From: Saprospiraceae bacterium
GTDB taxonomy: Bacteria > Bacteroidota > Bacteroidia > Chitinophagales > Saprospiraceae
DNA: 64,000 bases
Reading direction: 5' to 3'
Assembly: GCA_024103005.1 (NCBI GenBank)
Contig: JAGFJA010000026.1
Span: 1-64,000 of the forward strand
How positions within the stretch are numbered: position 1 is the stretch's first letter; each line of letters begins with the position of its first letter. The notes beneath the pieces were generated by a model. That model was not told where the DNA came from, ran no database searches, and worked only from the letters and a program-made list of their open reading frames with translations. The translations under genes were made by a program, and so were the position numbers. Positions 36,703-46,141 of this stretch are shown here, piece after piece.

Positions 36703-36732
36703 TTGATAATTTTTAATTTCTGGTTACCTTTG
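36703..36732 (+). promoter_or_regulatory. Complete Bacteroidota promoter for the second subtilase
   Basis: TTG at 36703-36705, exactly 19 bases, then TACCTTTG at 36725-36732, 20 bases before the ATG. It overlaps the beginning of the divergent AlkA-like gene's upstream region. Confidence 0.8.
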
Positions 36733-36752
36733 AAATATTAAATCCTGCATAA

Positions 36753-38498
36753 ATGAAAAATTTGTTTCTACTTTGTTTACTTACCGTTGTCTTTGCTTTC
36801 ATCCATATACCTTTACATGCACAGGCATTCGTGGAGCAGGCAGTCAATCAAACACTCGAAAAAGACAGCAAGGTTTCCTGCGTCTTGGTCTTCCAGCCTT
36901 TGTCCCTGAAAGATAAAATAGACAGCAGACTTACAAAGTCAGAAAAAGGCCATCTTGCATTTAATCTGCTAAGCCAACACCTCAAAGGAATTACAGACCA
37001 TTCAATCCAATTACTGCAATCATCTCATATAAAATACAGGGTAAATATTCTCTCATCGACTATCAATGTTTACGATTGCCCTGCTGACGTACTGCATCAA
37101 TTGCAAAATCTCGTCCATGTCCGTGCCATCCTTGCCAACTATAATTTCAGGGGATTTAAAGATGAAGCAGATGCCACTCCCCCCAACAGCAGAGTTGACT
37201 ATACATGGGGGCTGATTATGACTGAAACCAACCTCATACAAGAGATGGGCTATCAGGGTGAGGGAGCCGTCGTGGGCGGCAATGATACGGGCTTTGACTG
37301 GACACACCCCGCCATCATGAGCAAGTACCGCGGATACAGCAGTGGCGTCGCATATCACAACTACAATTGGCATGACGCCATCCATGAAGTAAGCCCTCTA
37401 AGCAATCAGAATGAAGATAATCCATGTGGCATCGATATCAAGGTACCCTGCGACGACCACAGCCACGGCACCCACACGATGGGTACCATGGTAGGATCCA
37501 TATCTGACAGCATCACCATAGGGATGGCACCCAAAGCAAAATGGATAGCCACACGTAATATGGAACGGGGCAATGGCAACCTACTCTCCTACCTTGAAGC
37601 CTTAGACTGGTTTCTCGCACCCACCGATACCAACGACCTCAACCCCGACCCTGAAAAAGCGCCGGATGTCATCAACAATAGCTGGTATTGTTCCGAAGAA
37701 GAAGGCTGCAATATCGACAACTGGAATCTCATGCAAATATCTGTAGCCAACCTCAAAGCCGGAGGCGTCGTCGTAGTTGCATCTGCCGGAAATTCAGGCC
37801 CCTCCTGCGAGACTATCGCATTTGTTCCCGGCATGCTGGAAGAAGCCTTTGTCGTAGGTGCTACCAATCAGGTAGATACCATTGCCGGCTTCAGTAGCAG
37901 AGGCGTCGTCAGTGCTGATGGATCTAATCGTTTGAAGCCGGATATCTCCGCTCCCGGCGTCGGCGTATATTCTTCCGTACTCAACCACCAATACAGCTAT
38001 TATTCAGGAACCAGTATGGCAGGGCCCCATGTCGCCGGACTCGTCGCCCTGATGGTGGGAGCTAACCCCGGCCTTCGAGGTCAGGTGGATACCATCCAGG
38101 AAATTATCAAACGAACAGCCGAGCCCCTCACACTAAATCAGGATTGCAGCGGACTGTCAGGTATGGATGTTCCGAATCCGATATACGGTTATGGACGCAT
38201 CAATGCTCTCCGGGCAGTTCAGGAAGCATTGAAATACACCTCCGGCAACAAATCCGTGACTACGCGACAACTTATCGACATATTCCCTAATCCTGCAAGA
38301 CAGGAAATAATAGTCCCAACAAAAGATCTGAACAGCAACATTGAAATTTATGACCTGCAGGGCAAGGCCGTTATGAATGCTCCGCCACAAGGAGAATACA
38401 CTAAAATAGACGTTAGCCGGCTACATCAGGGTGTTTATTTGATTAAAATCAGAGGCAACAGCACCATGACTTACGGGAAGTTTCTTAAAGTAGAATAA
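36753..38498 (+). CDS. Secreted subtilisin-like (S8) protease with T9SS sorting domain
   Basis: 581 residues: signal peptide (about 1-24), I9-type propeptide region (about 35-130), S8 domain (about 150-490) and type A T9SS sorting domain (about 509-581, start DIFPNPARQEI). The triad is Asp178 (NDTGFDWTHP), His238 (DDHSHGTHTMG) and Ser421 (SGTSMAGPHVAG), with the oxyanion region VVASAGNSGP. All motifs are canonical, so an active extracellular protease is expected. It differs from the larger subtilase at 1.5 kb in having no Fn3 or GEVED modules. The promoter is one of the best matches in the window. Confidence 0.95.
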   Translation: MKNLFLLCLLTVVFAFIHIPLHAQAFVEQAVNQTLEKDSKVSCVLVFQPLSLKDKIDSRLTKSEKGHLAFNLLSQHLKGITDHSIQLLQSSHIKYRVNILSSTINVYDCPADVLHQLQNLVHVRAILANYNFRGFKDEADATPPNSRVDYTWGLIMTETNLIQEMGYQGEGAVVGGNDTGFDWTHPAIMSKYRGYSSGVAYHNYNWHDAIHEVSPLSNQNEDNPCGIDIKVPCDDHSHGTHTMGTMVGSISDSITIGMAPKAKWIATRNMERGNGNLLSYLEALDWFLAPTDTNDLNPDPEKAPDVINNSWYCSEEEGCNIDNWNLMQISVANLKAGGVVVVASAGNSGPSCETIAFVPGMLEEAFVVGATNQVDTIAGFSSRGVVSADGSNRLKPDISAPGVGVYSSVLNHQYSYYSGTSMAGPHVAGLVALMVGANPGLRGQVDTIQEIIKRTAEPLTLNQDCSGLSGMDVPNPIYGYGRINALRAVQEALKYTSGNKSVTTRQLIDIFPNPARQEIIVPTKDLNSNIEIYDLQGKAVMNAPPQGEYTKIDVSRLHQGVYLIKIRGNSTMTYGKFLKVE

Positions 38499-38958
38499 CG
38501 TTACTCTTTATCGGAAAAGGAGTGTCAAAAATAATTGTATTAACAAAGCTAAGCATTCATAAATAAGTTGCCCAGGTAATAATAAAACTATTAAAACTAC
38601 GGTCCGGAGTCAACACACAACAAGTATTAAAAAGTTAAAGTCTTATTTCTGATTATATGTTAATACAAAATGTCTCCTTGAAGTGATTCCCTAGATGGAC
38701 TCAATTAGGATAAGAAAAGCTTTGATGAGAGTCACCCAAAAGCCTTTGTATTCACTATTTATCTGATATTATTTTATCCTGTAGCAGTCAAGATTCAAAA
38801 TTTTGTCATTGCAGACTACCTAAAATGAAAGTCTCAAAAAATGAAATTTTAATTGGGTGTATGAGTTTGGTTCAGGTTGGAAATATAATTAATAATATAA
38901 AAGTTAGTTGCTGCACAAAAGATACAGCAACTAACAAAGGGATTGTAAATTAAAATTA
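38499..38958. other. Intergenic gap, no supported gene
   Basis: About 460 AT-rich bases between two converging genes for T9SS-type proteins. A weak imperfect hairpin without T run follows the subtilase stop. No coding signal, RNA or repeat is seen. Confidence 0.45.
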
Positions 38959-40152
38959 TTATGGTTGAACTATCACAAACCTTTTATTTTCAACAACCCA
39001 ACCATAATTATTAACGATGACAATATTATAGACTCCAGATGATAAATCTTTAAGATTAAGTTGAATTGTATTATCTGAATAGACATGTTTATTAAAGATT
39101 TTCTTTCCGGTATTATCAAAGATTGTGATGATATTCTCACCACTTAAGCCATCCACATTAAGATAATCAATTGTCGGGTTAGGATATGTCGTGACACTTG
39201 ATTCATTACAAGGAAGCTGAATTGCTTCTATGTGGCTAAATGAATAATTTCCATCGATATCAATAGTTTTAAGTCTGATATACCCATTTTTCAGGATATT
39301 ATCTAATACAACATAATATTTGTTTCCTATGAGAGAGTTATTGGCTTTATAGTTCCTTATAGTACTGAAAGATATACCATCCAGGCTAAATTGAATCTCA
39401 AAATGAAATACATTCCTTTCCATTGCCGATTCCCAATAAACATCAACACGTTTACAGTCGATGTTCTTCACATAAAATGAGGTTAAAGAAATAGGAAGAG
39501 GAATTCCATCTTTATAAACCATAATATGTAAAGTAGCTGTTGAGACGGCAGACGGGCTGTTGTTATCAGATACTTCAAAAGGTATTTCGACTGGGCCAAA
39601 GTAATCTTCTACAGGCACAAAACTATAACTTCCATCTGAGTTAATAGTTATCGTCCCTTTACCCGGAATTGTTGAAGTACCAGCCGTTACTGATTGAATA
39701 TCGCCTTCAGGATCAAAACTATTTGAAAGTAATCCATCAGCGGCGCCCACGGTTAAAGTTTTATTTTGTTTTATCGTGTCAAAACAATCATAAGCAAAGG
39801 TGGTGTTAGGAATATTTTCAGGGAAGACGTAAACCAAAACCGTCGCTGTATCACTTTTTGAAATTGAAGGATCAGTAATAATATACCTAAATGTATCAAT
39901 ACCATAGAAACCGGGAGAAGGAGTATAGATTACGTGACCATTGCCATCTATAGATACTGTACCGTCGGGGTTAGAATCAGTTGTTATAATAGGGACACTC
40001 AGTGTGCCACCTGAATTTCCAGGCCTATCATTAGCTCTTACATTTATACTGATGGATGGCGGAGCACTATCACTTCCAAAAACAAATGCCACGTCATCAT
40101 TAGCAACAGGAGGGTTAGATCCTGATTCATCATCAAGCACAGTAATAGTCAA
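38959..40152 (-). CDS. C-terminal part of the interrupted repeat protein: cadherin/VCBS-like domains plus T9SS sorting domain
   Basis: 397 residues if counted from the first ATG after the TAA; the reading frame continues the upstream part exactly. It holds two Ig/cadherin-like modules typical of surface adhesins (PPVANDDVAFVFGSDSAP with GFYGIDTFRYIITDP; GAADGLLSNSFDPEGDIQ with YSFVPVEDYFGPVEIPFEVS). A Gly-poor region (LPISLTSFYVKNIDCKRVDV) comes next, and the last approximately 75 residues are a type A sorting domain (TTYPNPTIDYLNVDG). It has no signal peptide of its own, so if made separately it could not be secreted. Confidence 0.75.
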   Translation of the reverse strand: MTITVLDDESGSNPPVANDDVAFVFGSDSAPPSISINVRANDRPGNSGGTLSVPIITTDSNPDGTVSIDGNGHVIYTPSPGFYGIDTFRYIITDPSISKSDTATVLVYVFPENIPNTTFAYDCFDTIKQNKTLTVGAADGLLSNSFDPEGDIQSVTAGTSTIPGKGTITINSDGSYSFVPVEDYFGPVEIPFEVSDNNSPSAVSTATLHIMVYKDGIPLPISLTSFYVKNIDCKRVDVYWESAMERNVFHFEIQFSLDGISFSTIRNYKANNSLIGNKYYVVLDNILKNGYIRLKTIDIDGNYSFSHIEAIQLPCNESSVTTYPNPTIDYLNVDGLSGENIITIFDNTGKKIFNKHVYSDNTIQLNLKDLSSGVYNIVIVNNYGWVVENKRFVIVQP

Positions 40153-40176
40153 TACTTCTGTAGGACAATTTCCACT

Positions 40177-40179
40177 TTA
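40177..40179 (-). other. In-frame TAA inside the repeat-protein gene
   Basis: The codon after GAT (Asp972) on the minus strand is TAA and the next codons are AGT GGA AAT TGT CCT ACA. The frame remains open for a further 405 codons. One C-to-T change from CAA would explain it. Confidence 0.9.
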
Positions 40180-43095
40180 ATCTGGAGCACAAACCGGAAC
40201 ATCAAACTTATATACTCCGGGTTTATCGGGAGTAAAGGTATAACTACCATCACTATTCATAATAGGAACAATCGAACTAGGATTGCCAGAGCGAGGTATT
40301 GGATTGCCATAAGTAGTATTATCTGGTACATTGTCATTAATACTTACATTACCATCTATCACCATATTTTTGTAACCCACAGCAAAATCAGGCAGTTTCG
40401 AAACACACATTAAGCTTCCCCCAAAAGCAGTTCTCGTGTCGATGAATGCGCCATAAACTTTTATAGTTGTCACCACACCGACACTAACAAATTCTCCCAG
40501 AGAGATCTGAATTTCATCAAATGATTTAGAAGTATTAAAGCCAATATTCTGAGCGTCACTACCTGGTCCAATTAACTGGATTAAAAGTGTCAAATTAATT
40601 AAATCACTTCCACTTTTAGATTCTTGGAGTACACCATCATTATAGGTTTTTATACTAATTGAATTTAAAAGACTTAAATCAATTATCCCATTATCTTTTT
40701 CTATTACAAATCCGGCAAAGGTACCTACAGGATATTCTTGCAAAACATTCAAAACGGAAAGTGAAACATCACTCAGAACTCCAGCAACCGAAGTCAATTC
40801 GCCATATTTGCTATTGTCAGCATCCAACACATTACCCGGATTCCTGATCTCTGATCCCACATTTACAACTCCAAGGACACCGGTTCTTTGGTGATTGATA
40901 ATTACAGGATGCTTTCCATACTGAAGCATAGATGATTCATAACAAGTTAGTTGTGCTGCACACATTTCTTCAAAAATTGCACCATAAACATTGATATGAC
41001 CAATATTAATATTCACCGGCTGGTTTATTTCAAGCATTATTGCATCATACTCTTGATCCGCCATGATACCTATGACTAAACGACTTGAATCCGACAATAA
41101 TGCTGTATTGACATTAACAAGCGTGGTTAACGACGTAGATGATTGAACTTCAGAACCATTATTGAATAATTTTATCGTCATATTATTTAAAATGGTTGCA
41201 TCCAATAAGCTATTAGTTGAAATATCTATACCTGCAAATGTCCCGGCATCATATGATGAAAGTGCATCTGATATCATAATCGACGCTGTACTGGCCACAC
41301 TTGCAATAAAGTTAATAGTTCCAGCCGAATTTACATCAGAATCAATAGCATTTTCTACATTGTTGATTGTTCCTGAACTTATTCCACCTGAAATACCTGT
41401 GTGTTGCCCATCGACATATACAGGATAATCCGGATTGGTCAATTTAGTTGGAAGATTACATTCAAGTGCATCGCCATTACAAAAACTTTTCACTACTACT
41501 CCATATATCTTTATATTTGAAAGCACACCAACATCAATTAAGCCAAAGTCAATACTCAATCGAATCGTATTATATTCACTTCCACCCACAATCCCAATTA
41601 CACCTCGTCCTGTCCCTGACAAGAGAGGAATTCCTGCTGCTATTAAATTAGTATTGCTGGCAGTAGCTACTAATACATCATCATTTAATAAAGAAACAGT
41701 AACTGAACTGAGTATACCCAGGTCAACAAGCCCGTCAAACTCTATATCAAAACCGGCAAATGTGTTAGCATCAAAGTTGCTTAGCTCTTTTTTGAGGGTA
41801 ATATTAACTGTTTTAATACTACCCAAAGGTCTTGTTATCGTAGCATAATCATTTGAAGGTGTGGTTAGAATTTTATCGAGATCACTTACAGATGAACCCA
41901 ACCCTATATCAACTACACCGGACTCAGTCTTATCTATAAACACAGGATACTCAGGTACTGATAAAGGAACATTGGTATTGCAAACTAAGTCATCACCCTC
42001 GCAAAATTCTTTTATCACTACGCCATACACCTTAGTTTCACCCAAGTTAAAATTAATAACTCCGGAATAGATGATGAGTTGAACTTCATTAAATTCTTCC
42101 TGAGCAATAAATCCAACTACATTTCTATTGGAGCCTGATAATGCACTAACAGAGGCTATGAGCCCGGTATTTGAATGCGTTTCTACCTGAGACCCATCCA
42201 TATAGGTTCTTATCTCAATTTGACTCAACAATCCGATATTAAGTAAATCATCTGATGAAATATCAAAACCAACAAAATGGCCAGCTGAATAACTATCGAT
42301 ATGATCCTTTACAGATAATTTACAAGCACCATTTAGAACGCCAACATTAACGACCATTGTGGCAAAAGTCGAATTATCACCATCTATAGTATTTTCTACA
42401 TTGGACAAACTCCCCACCGCCACTCCTTCCAAACCTGTATTATCCGGGTTAATCCCAACAGGATAATTGGGCCGAGAATAGCTATTATTTTCATTACAGC
42501 TTAGCGGATCTCCTGTTACGTACTTCACTACATAAGCGTAGTAAATATTAATAGTACCCGCCACACCAAGTGCACTAAACGAAATCCTTATACGGTCAAA
42601 ATTCTTAGTGGTGGTGAAACCTATTTTGGCTTTGCCTCCGAGAATACCCAATCCTAATAAACTTGATCCGGTTTTAGACTCTTGTTCTGTAGTACCAAGG
42701 TAGGTAGTCAATTTAATGCTACCCAATAGGTCAATAGAGTTATCATTAATGATAAAACCTGCTTCAGATCCGGCAGGATACTCATTTGAACCTGTAGCAT
42801 TATTATCCTTTACTTCTAACCAAGCAGAACTACCTATAATATAAGTCCAGGAAGCATTATTTCCAAGGTCACTATCAATTACGTTATTTTTATCACTAAA
42901 TTGATCAATAGTGAGTATTTTAGAACTTACTACACTTAAATTACTAAAATTGGGACTGACAAGAGGTGTCTCAGAATTTGGGATTAAGTTACTCTGCTGA
43001 CCATACAATAATGGCAAGTATAAAATAATCAAAAGCAAAATACCAAAAATGTTTTTTTGCCGGTTTGTGTTTGATTGTAATAGATTAATTAGCAT
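40177..43095 (-). CDS. N-terminal part of the interrupted repeat protein: signal peptide and five tandem repeats
   Basis: 972 residues with a hydrophobic signal segment (about 15-32, ending YGQQ). Five repeats of about 125 residues plus linkers lie at about 70-190, 235-360, 405-535, 580-705 and 755-880. Each has an acidic start of NVIDSD / NTIDGD / NAIDSD type, an AGxFAGFDI-like strand, a middle strand of LSxIxIxTYxDG type, a GFxxxxExxxIxL strand and an end reading KVYGVVIK. The first four units are followed by a Cys-containing linker such as FCEGDDLVCN...YPVFID. The repeat resembles no family I can name with confidence. The product is probably a surface or adhesin protein, but after the TAA it lacks its sorting signal. 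Confidence 0.85.
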   Translation of the reverse strand: MLINLLQSNTNRQKNIFGILLLIILYLPLLYGQQSNLIPNSETPLVSPNFSNLSVVSSKILTIDQFSDKNNVIDSDLGNNASWTYIIGSSAWLEVKDNNATGSNEYPAGSEAGFIINDNSIDLLGSIKLTTYLGTTEQESKTGSSLLGLGILGGKAKIGFTTTKNFDRIRISFSALGVAGTINIYYAYVVKYVTGDPLSCNENNSYSRPNYPVGINPDNTGLEGVAVGSLSNVENTIDGDNSTFATMVVNVGVLNGACKLSVKDHIDSYSAGHFVGFDISSDDLLNIGLLSQIEIRTYMDGSQVETHSNTGLIASVSALSGSNRNVVGFIAQEEFNEVQLIIYSGVINFNLGETKVYGVVIKEFCEGDDLVCNTNVPLSVPEYPVFIDKTESGVVDIGLGSSVSDLDKILTTPSNDYATITRPLGSIKTVNITLKKELSNFDANTFAGFDIEFDGLVDLGILSSVTVSLLNDDVLVATASNTNLIAAGIPLLSGTGRGVIGIVGGSEYNTIRLSIDFGLIDVGVLSNIKIYGVVVKSFCNGDALECNLPTKLTNPDYPVYVDGQHTGISGGISSGTINNVENAIDSDVNSAGTINFIASVASTASIMISDALSSYDAGTFAGIDISTNSLLDATILNNMTIKLFNNGSEVQSSTSLTTLVNVNTALLSDSSRLVIGIMADQEYDAIMLEINQPVNINIGHINVYGAIFEEMCAAQLTCYESSMLQYGKHPVIINHQRTGVLGVVNVGSEIRNPGNVLDADNSKYGELTSVAGVLSDVSLSVLNVLQEYPVGTFAGFVIEKDNGIIDLSLLNSISIKTYNDGVLQESKSGSDLINLTLLIQLIGPGSDAQNIGFNTSKSFDEIQISLGEFVSVGVVTTIKVYGAFIDTRTAFGGSLMCVSKLPDFAVGYKNMVIDGNVSINDNVPDNTTYGNPIPRSGNPSSIVPIMNSDGSYTFTPDKPGVYKFDVPVCAPD

Positions 43096-43765
43096 AATTA
43101 AGAAGATTTACAATGTTAATTAAATATGGTTACCATAATAGTGCTTGGCTAAATTTTATTATAATTTGCCAAACAGGGTAAAGCTAATTATTCAACAGAA
43201 TATTATTTTAAACTACTTATTCATTTAATAATTTAAAATAACAAAAATACAACAATATATCAATAAAACATAACTTATTGCGAATTTAATAAAATTTATA
43301 TAAAGACATATTGTCCTATTAATTTTTTTTAAAAGCTTTAATGCCCAATGTCATATTCAATGTATGAAAAGCGGAGGACACGCTTAAAATGAAATAACTT
43401 TTTAAATAATACGAAATTTGAGTTCAAACTCCTATCCTTTTCCATACAGATTAAAGTAATTGTGTTTCTATTGAAATTTATTTAGTTAAGCGGCTTATAA
43501 ACCAAATACTTTTATTAAAGTATAAATTCAATAAGCTTTTACCTAAAAAATATAAGAAACAATTACATACTTATTATTACAACTAATGCTAAGTTTTGCA
43601 ATCTGACATGAAGGATAATGTAAACCTTATTGGATCTTCTTACTTTTCACTTTAATTTTACTTAATCAAAGCCCATAAAAAACAAGAAACATTTTTTATA
43701 AATCCAGTTCGGAAACTCCTTATAATATTCACAACTTCTTTCGAGTCAAAGGAGAAACACTAGAA
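43096..43765. other. Intergenic gap, no supported gene
   Basis: About 670 very AT-rich bases between metZ and the start of the repeat-protein gene. On the minus strand TATTTTTG (43242-43249) is a possible -7 for that gene, with a long leader of about 145 bases. No ORF, structured RNA or repeat is evident. Confidence 0.45.
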
Positions 43766-44935
43766 CTATTGACCCAATGCCTGAAGAATATCCTTTAATA
43801 TATCATCCTGGTGTTCCAATCCGATGGACAACCGTATCAACCCATCCGAGATACCCACGCGCTGACGTTCTTCAGGCGAAAGTTTACAATGGGTTGAAGA
43901 AGCAGGATGTGTGGCTATGGTGCGGCTGTCGCCAAGATTAGGAGATATACATATCATCTTCAGACGGTCTAAAAATCCGGTCGCTGCATCCAGACCCCCT
44001 TTTAGTGTAATCGTCATGATGCCTCCGCCGGCACGCATCTGTTTTCGTGCGATGTCATATTGAGAAAATGAGGGCAGCATCGGATAGGACACCGCTGACA
44101 AAGCATGATGGCCTTCGAGTTGAGTTGCTACATATAAGGCATTGTCACAGTGTCGTTCCATACGGAGAGAGAGCGTTTCGAGGCTCTTGCTCAGAATCCA
44201 GGAATTGAAAGGGCTAAGGCTTGGTCCGGTGAGCCTTCCAAATAAATAGATTTCCTGTATTAATTCCTTCCTGCCCACTACGATACCACCCAATACTCTT
44301 CCCTGACCATCCATATACTTGGTCGCTGAATGTATCACCAGATCTGCTCCCCAGCGTATGGGTTGCTGGAGCCATGGCGTCGCGAAGCAATTATCTACCA
44401 CCAATAGGATATTGTGCTTCCGGGCAATCTTTCCTACATATTCAAGGTCGATGAGTTCAATCGCCGGATTAGTAGGCGTCTCTAAAAATATCATCCTTGT
44501 ATTCTCCCTAATCAAATCTTCTATTCCGCCGACATTTCCGGTATTAAAATAACTGTGCGTAATCCCCCACGCCGGCAGGTATTTATTAAACAAAGCATGA
44601 GTCGCCCCAAAAATGGACGAACAACTGATCACGTGATCACCCGAATGTAACAATGACATAAAAGTTGTAAACACAGCTGCCATGCCCGATGCCGTTGCAA
44701 AGCCATCCTCTGCCCCTTCCATGATGCAAACTTTACTTATAAACTCATTGTTGTTCGGATTAACATAGCGGGAATAAATAAAAGCGTCCGTCTCACCGCT
44801 GAAGGCAGCCCGCATATCTTCCGCCTCATCAAAGATGAAGGAACTAGTAAGATACAAAGGGACGGAATGCTCCCGATTGGGGCTTCGGTCAAACTGGGTG
44901 CGTATGGCACTTGTTTCAAAGTGGCTATCAGTCAT
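43766..44935 (-). CDS. metZ: O-succinylhomoserine/O-acetylhomoserine sulfhydrylase (Cys/Met metabolism PLP enzyme)
   Basis: 389 residues, PLP-dependent trans-sulfuration family. The cofactor lysine is Lys206 in HSATKYMDGQGRVLGG, which with YSRYVNPNNNEF and GPSLSPFNSWILSKSLETL fits MetZ more closely than MetB or MetY. It makes homocysteine directly from activated homoserine and sulfide. It is the last gene of the methionine operon (63 bases after the OsmC gene). Because MetX here is an acetyltransferase by name, the natural acyl group (acetyl or succinyl) is uncertain. The enzyme class is secure; the exact substrate is inferred. Confidence 0.88.
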   Translation of the reverse strand: MTDSHFETSAIRTQFDRSPNREHSVPLYLTSSFIFDEAEDMRAAFSGETDAFIYSRYVNPNNNEFISKVCIMEGAEDGFATASGMAAVFTTFMSLLHSGDHVISCSSIFGATHALFNKYLPAWGITHSYFNTGNVGGIEDLIRENTRMIFLETPTNPAIELIDLEYVGKIARKHNILLVVDNCFATPWLQQPIRWGADLVIHSATKYMDGQGRVLGGIVVGRKELIQEIYLFGRLTGPSLSPFNSWILSKSLETLSLRMERHCDNALYVATQLEGHHALSAVSYPMLPSFSQYDIARKQMRAGGGIMTITLKGGLDAATGFLDRLKMICISPNLGDSRTIATHPASSTHCKLSPEERQRVGISDGLIRLSIGLEHQDDILKDILQALGQ

Positions 44936-44998
44936 GATATAATATTTTATTTTATATATAAGATATCTGTTTATCTATATTTTAAATCTATTGGAAAA

Positions 44999-45412
44999 TT
45001 ACTCGACAATAACATAAAAAGTGATTGTTGCAGTGGGCTCCAGTATCTTTGCCACTGAACAATACTTCTCAATTGACAGGCGCACGGCATTTTCGGCTTT
45101 CAGGGTATGGACATTTCCCTTGATTTTAAAATGAACGAATATATTTTTAAATAGTCGGTATGCATCCATATTTTCGGTATCACCCGTCACTTCTACTTCA
45201 AAAGATGTTATCTCCTGCCTTTGTTTTTTAAGGATGTGGATAACGTCGATACTGCTGCACCCACCGAGTGCGGAAAGGAGAAGTTGCATAGGTCTCATCC
45301 CGCCCTGATGACCTCCGATTTCAGGGCTACTGTCCATCCTGATGGATTTGCCGTCCTCATTGACCGCTTCCATCAGAAAGTCATAATCCAATCTGTTTAT
45401 GTGGATTTTCAT
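44999..45412 (-). CDS. OsmC/Ohr-family peroxidase-like protein
   Basis: 137 residues from the ATG at 45412 (MKIHINRLDYDFLM); the longer in-frame start at 45460 adds a non-conserved tail. The OsmC fold is shown by the GGHQGGMRPMQLLLSALGGC stretch, with the first cysteine in GGCSSIDVIHIL, and the second cysteine in SIEKYCSVAKIL. The two cysteines are those used by OsmC/Ohr proteins to reduce organic hydroperoxides. It is placed between the 1-Cys peroxiredoxin and metZ in the SAM-riboswitch operon, pointing to handling of peroxides or reactive sulfur during methionine synthesis. That link is inference. Confidence 0.88.
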   Translation of the reverse strand: MKIHINRLDYDFLMEAVNEDGKSIRMDSSPEIGGHQGGMRPMQLLLSALGGCSSIDVIHILKKQRQEITSFEVEVTGDTENMDAYRLFKNIFVHFKIKGNVHTLKAENAVRLSIEKYCSVAKILEPTATITFYVIVE

Positions 45413-45482
45413 GTATAAGCTCGCAATTATTAAATGAGTGCCCCAATGTGAAGCACTCATTCTTATATAATAGTAACCGCTT

Positions 45483-46118
45483 TCAGAGATTAGGCTGAGG
45501 AGTCAACCTCAGATAAGGCTTGATTACCTGATGTCCCTTTGGGAACTTATCGGGAATCTCTTCAGTCGAAATTCCGGGCAGCACCACCACATCATCACCA
45601 TGCTTCCAGTTGGCCGGTGTCGCCACGTCGTAATTTGCTGTCAATTGAAGGGAGTCTATCACCCGAAGTAATTCATTGAAATTGCGACCTGTTGATGCAG
45701 GGTAGGTTAGCAGGAGTTTTACCTTTTTATCGGGACCTATGATGACAACTGAGCGCACTGTGTGCTTTTCAGAAGCATTGGGATGAACAAAGTCGTACAA
45801 CTTCGATACTTTGAAGTCCGGGTCTGCGATAATCGGGAAATTGACCTCCGTGCCCTGTGTCTCATTGATGTCGCATATCCATCCATGATGGCTGTCAACA
45901 TCATCCACGCTGATTGCTATGGCTTTGACGCCTCTTTTTTCAAACTCAGGTAAGATCTTTGCTACAGTCCCCAGTTCTGTAGTACATACGGGAGTATAAT
46001 CCGCCGGGTGACTGAACAATATCGTCCAATCATCACCTATCCATTCATAAAAATTAATGTCTCCAATTGTCGTTGTTGCATTGAAATCAGGTGCAACATC
46101 ACCCAGTCTAAGTGCCAT
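45483..46118 (-). CDS. 1-Cys peroxiredoxin (Prx6 type)
   Basis: 211 residues, the usual length of Prx6-type enzymes. The peroxidatic cysteine is Cys45 in HPADYTPVCTTE, with the long C-terminal dimerisation region (TPANWKHGDDVVVLPGISTE) characteristic of the 1-Cys class. It reduces hydrogen peroxide and organic hydroperoxides in the cytoplasm. It lies 23 bases after hom and 70 bases before the OsmC gene in the methionine operon, so peroxide removal appears to be co-regulated with methionine synthesis. Confidence 0.95.
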   Translation of the reverse strand: MALRLGDVAPDFNATTTIGDINFYEWIGDDWTILFSHPADYTPVCTTELGTVAKILPEFEKRGVKAIAISVDDVDSHHGWICDINETQGTEVNFPIIADPDFKVSKLYDFVHPNASEKHTVRSVVIIGPDKKVKLLLTYPASTGRNFNELLRVIDSLQLTANYDVATPANWKHGDDVVVLPGISTEEIPDKFPKGHQVIKPYLRLTPQPNL

Positions 46119-46141
46119 AAAAATTTGTGTTTTAGTTGTTA

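Larger units (their letters stand above)
38959..43095 (-). pseudogene. Giant T9SS-sorted repeat protein interrupted by one in-frame stop codon
   Basis: Read through, this is a single 1378-codon frame. The 972-residue N-terminal part ends ...KFDVPVCAPD, then TAA (40177-40179), then the same frame continues SGNCPTEVLTITVLDDE. Homologous domains in Bacteroidota commonly read ...CAPxQxxxCPTExLTITV at this place, so CAA (Gln) to TAA is the simplest explanation. The stop splits one domain and removes the remaining Ig/cadherin-like repeats and the sorting domain. There are no frameshifts or other stops. It may be a true nonsense mutation, a strain polymorphism, a sequencing or assembly error or, less likely, a read-through site. 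The two translated parts are listed separately. Confidence 0.8.
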
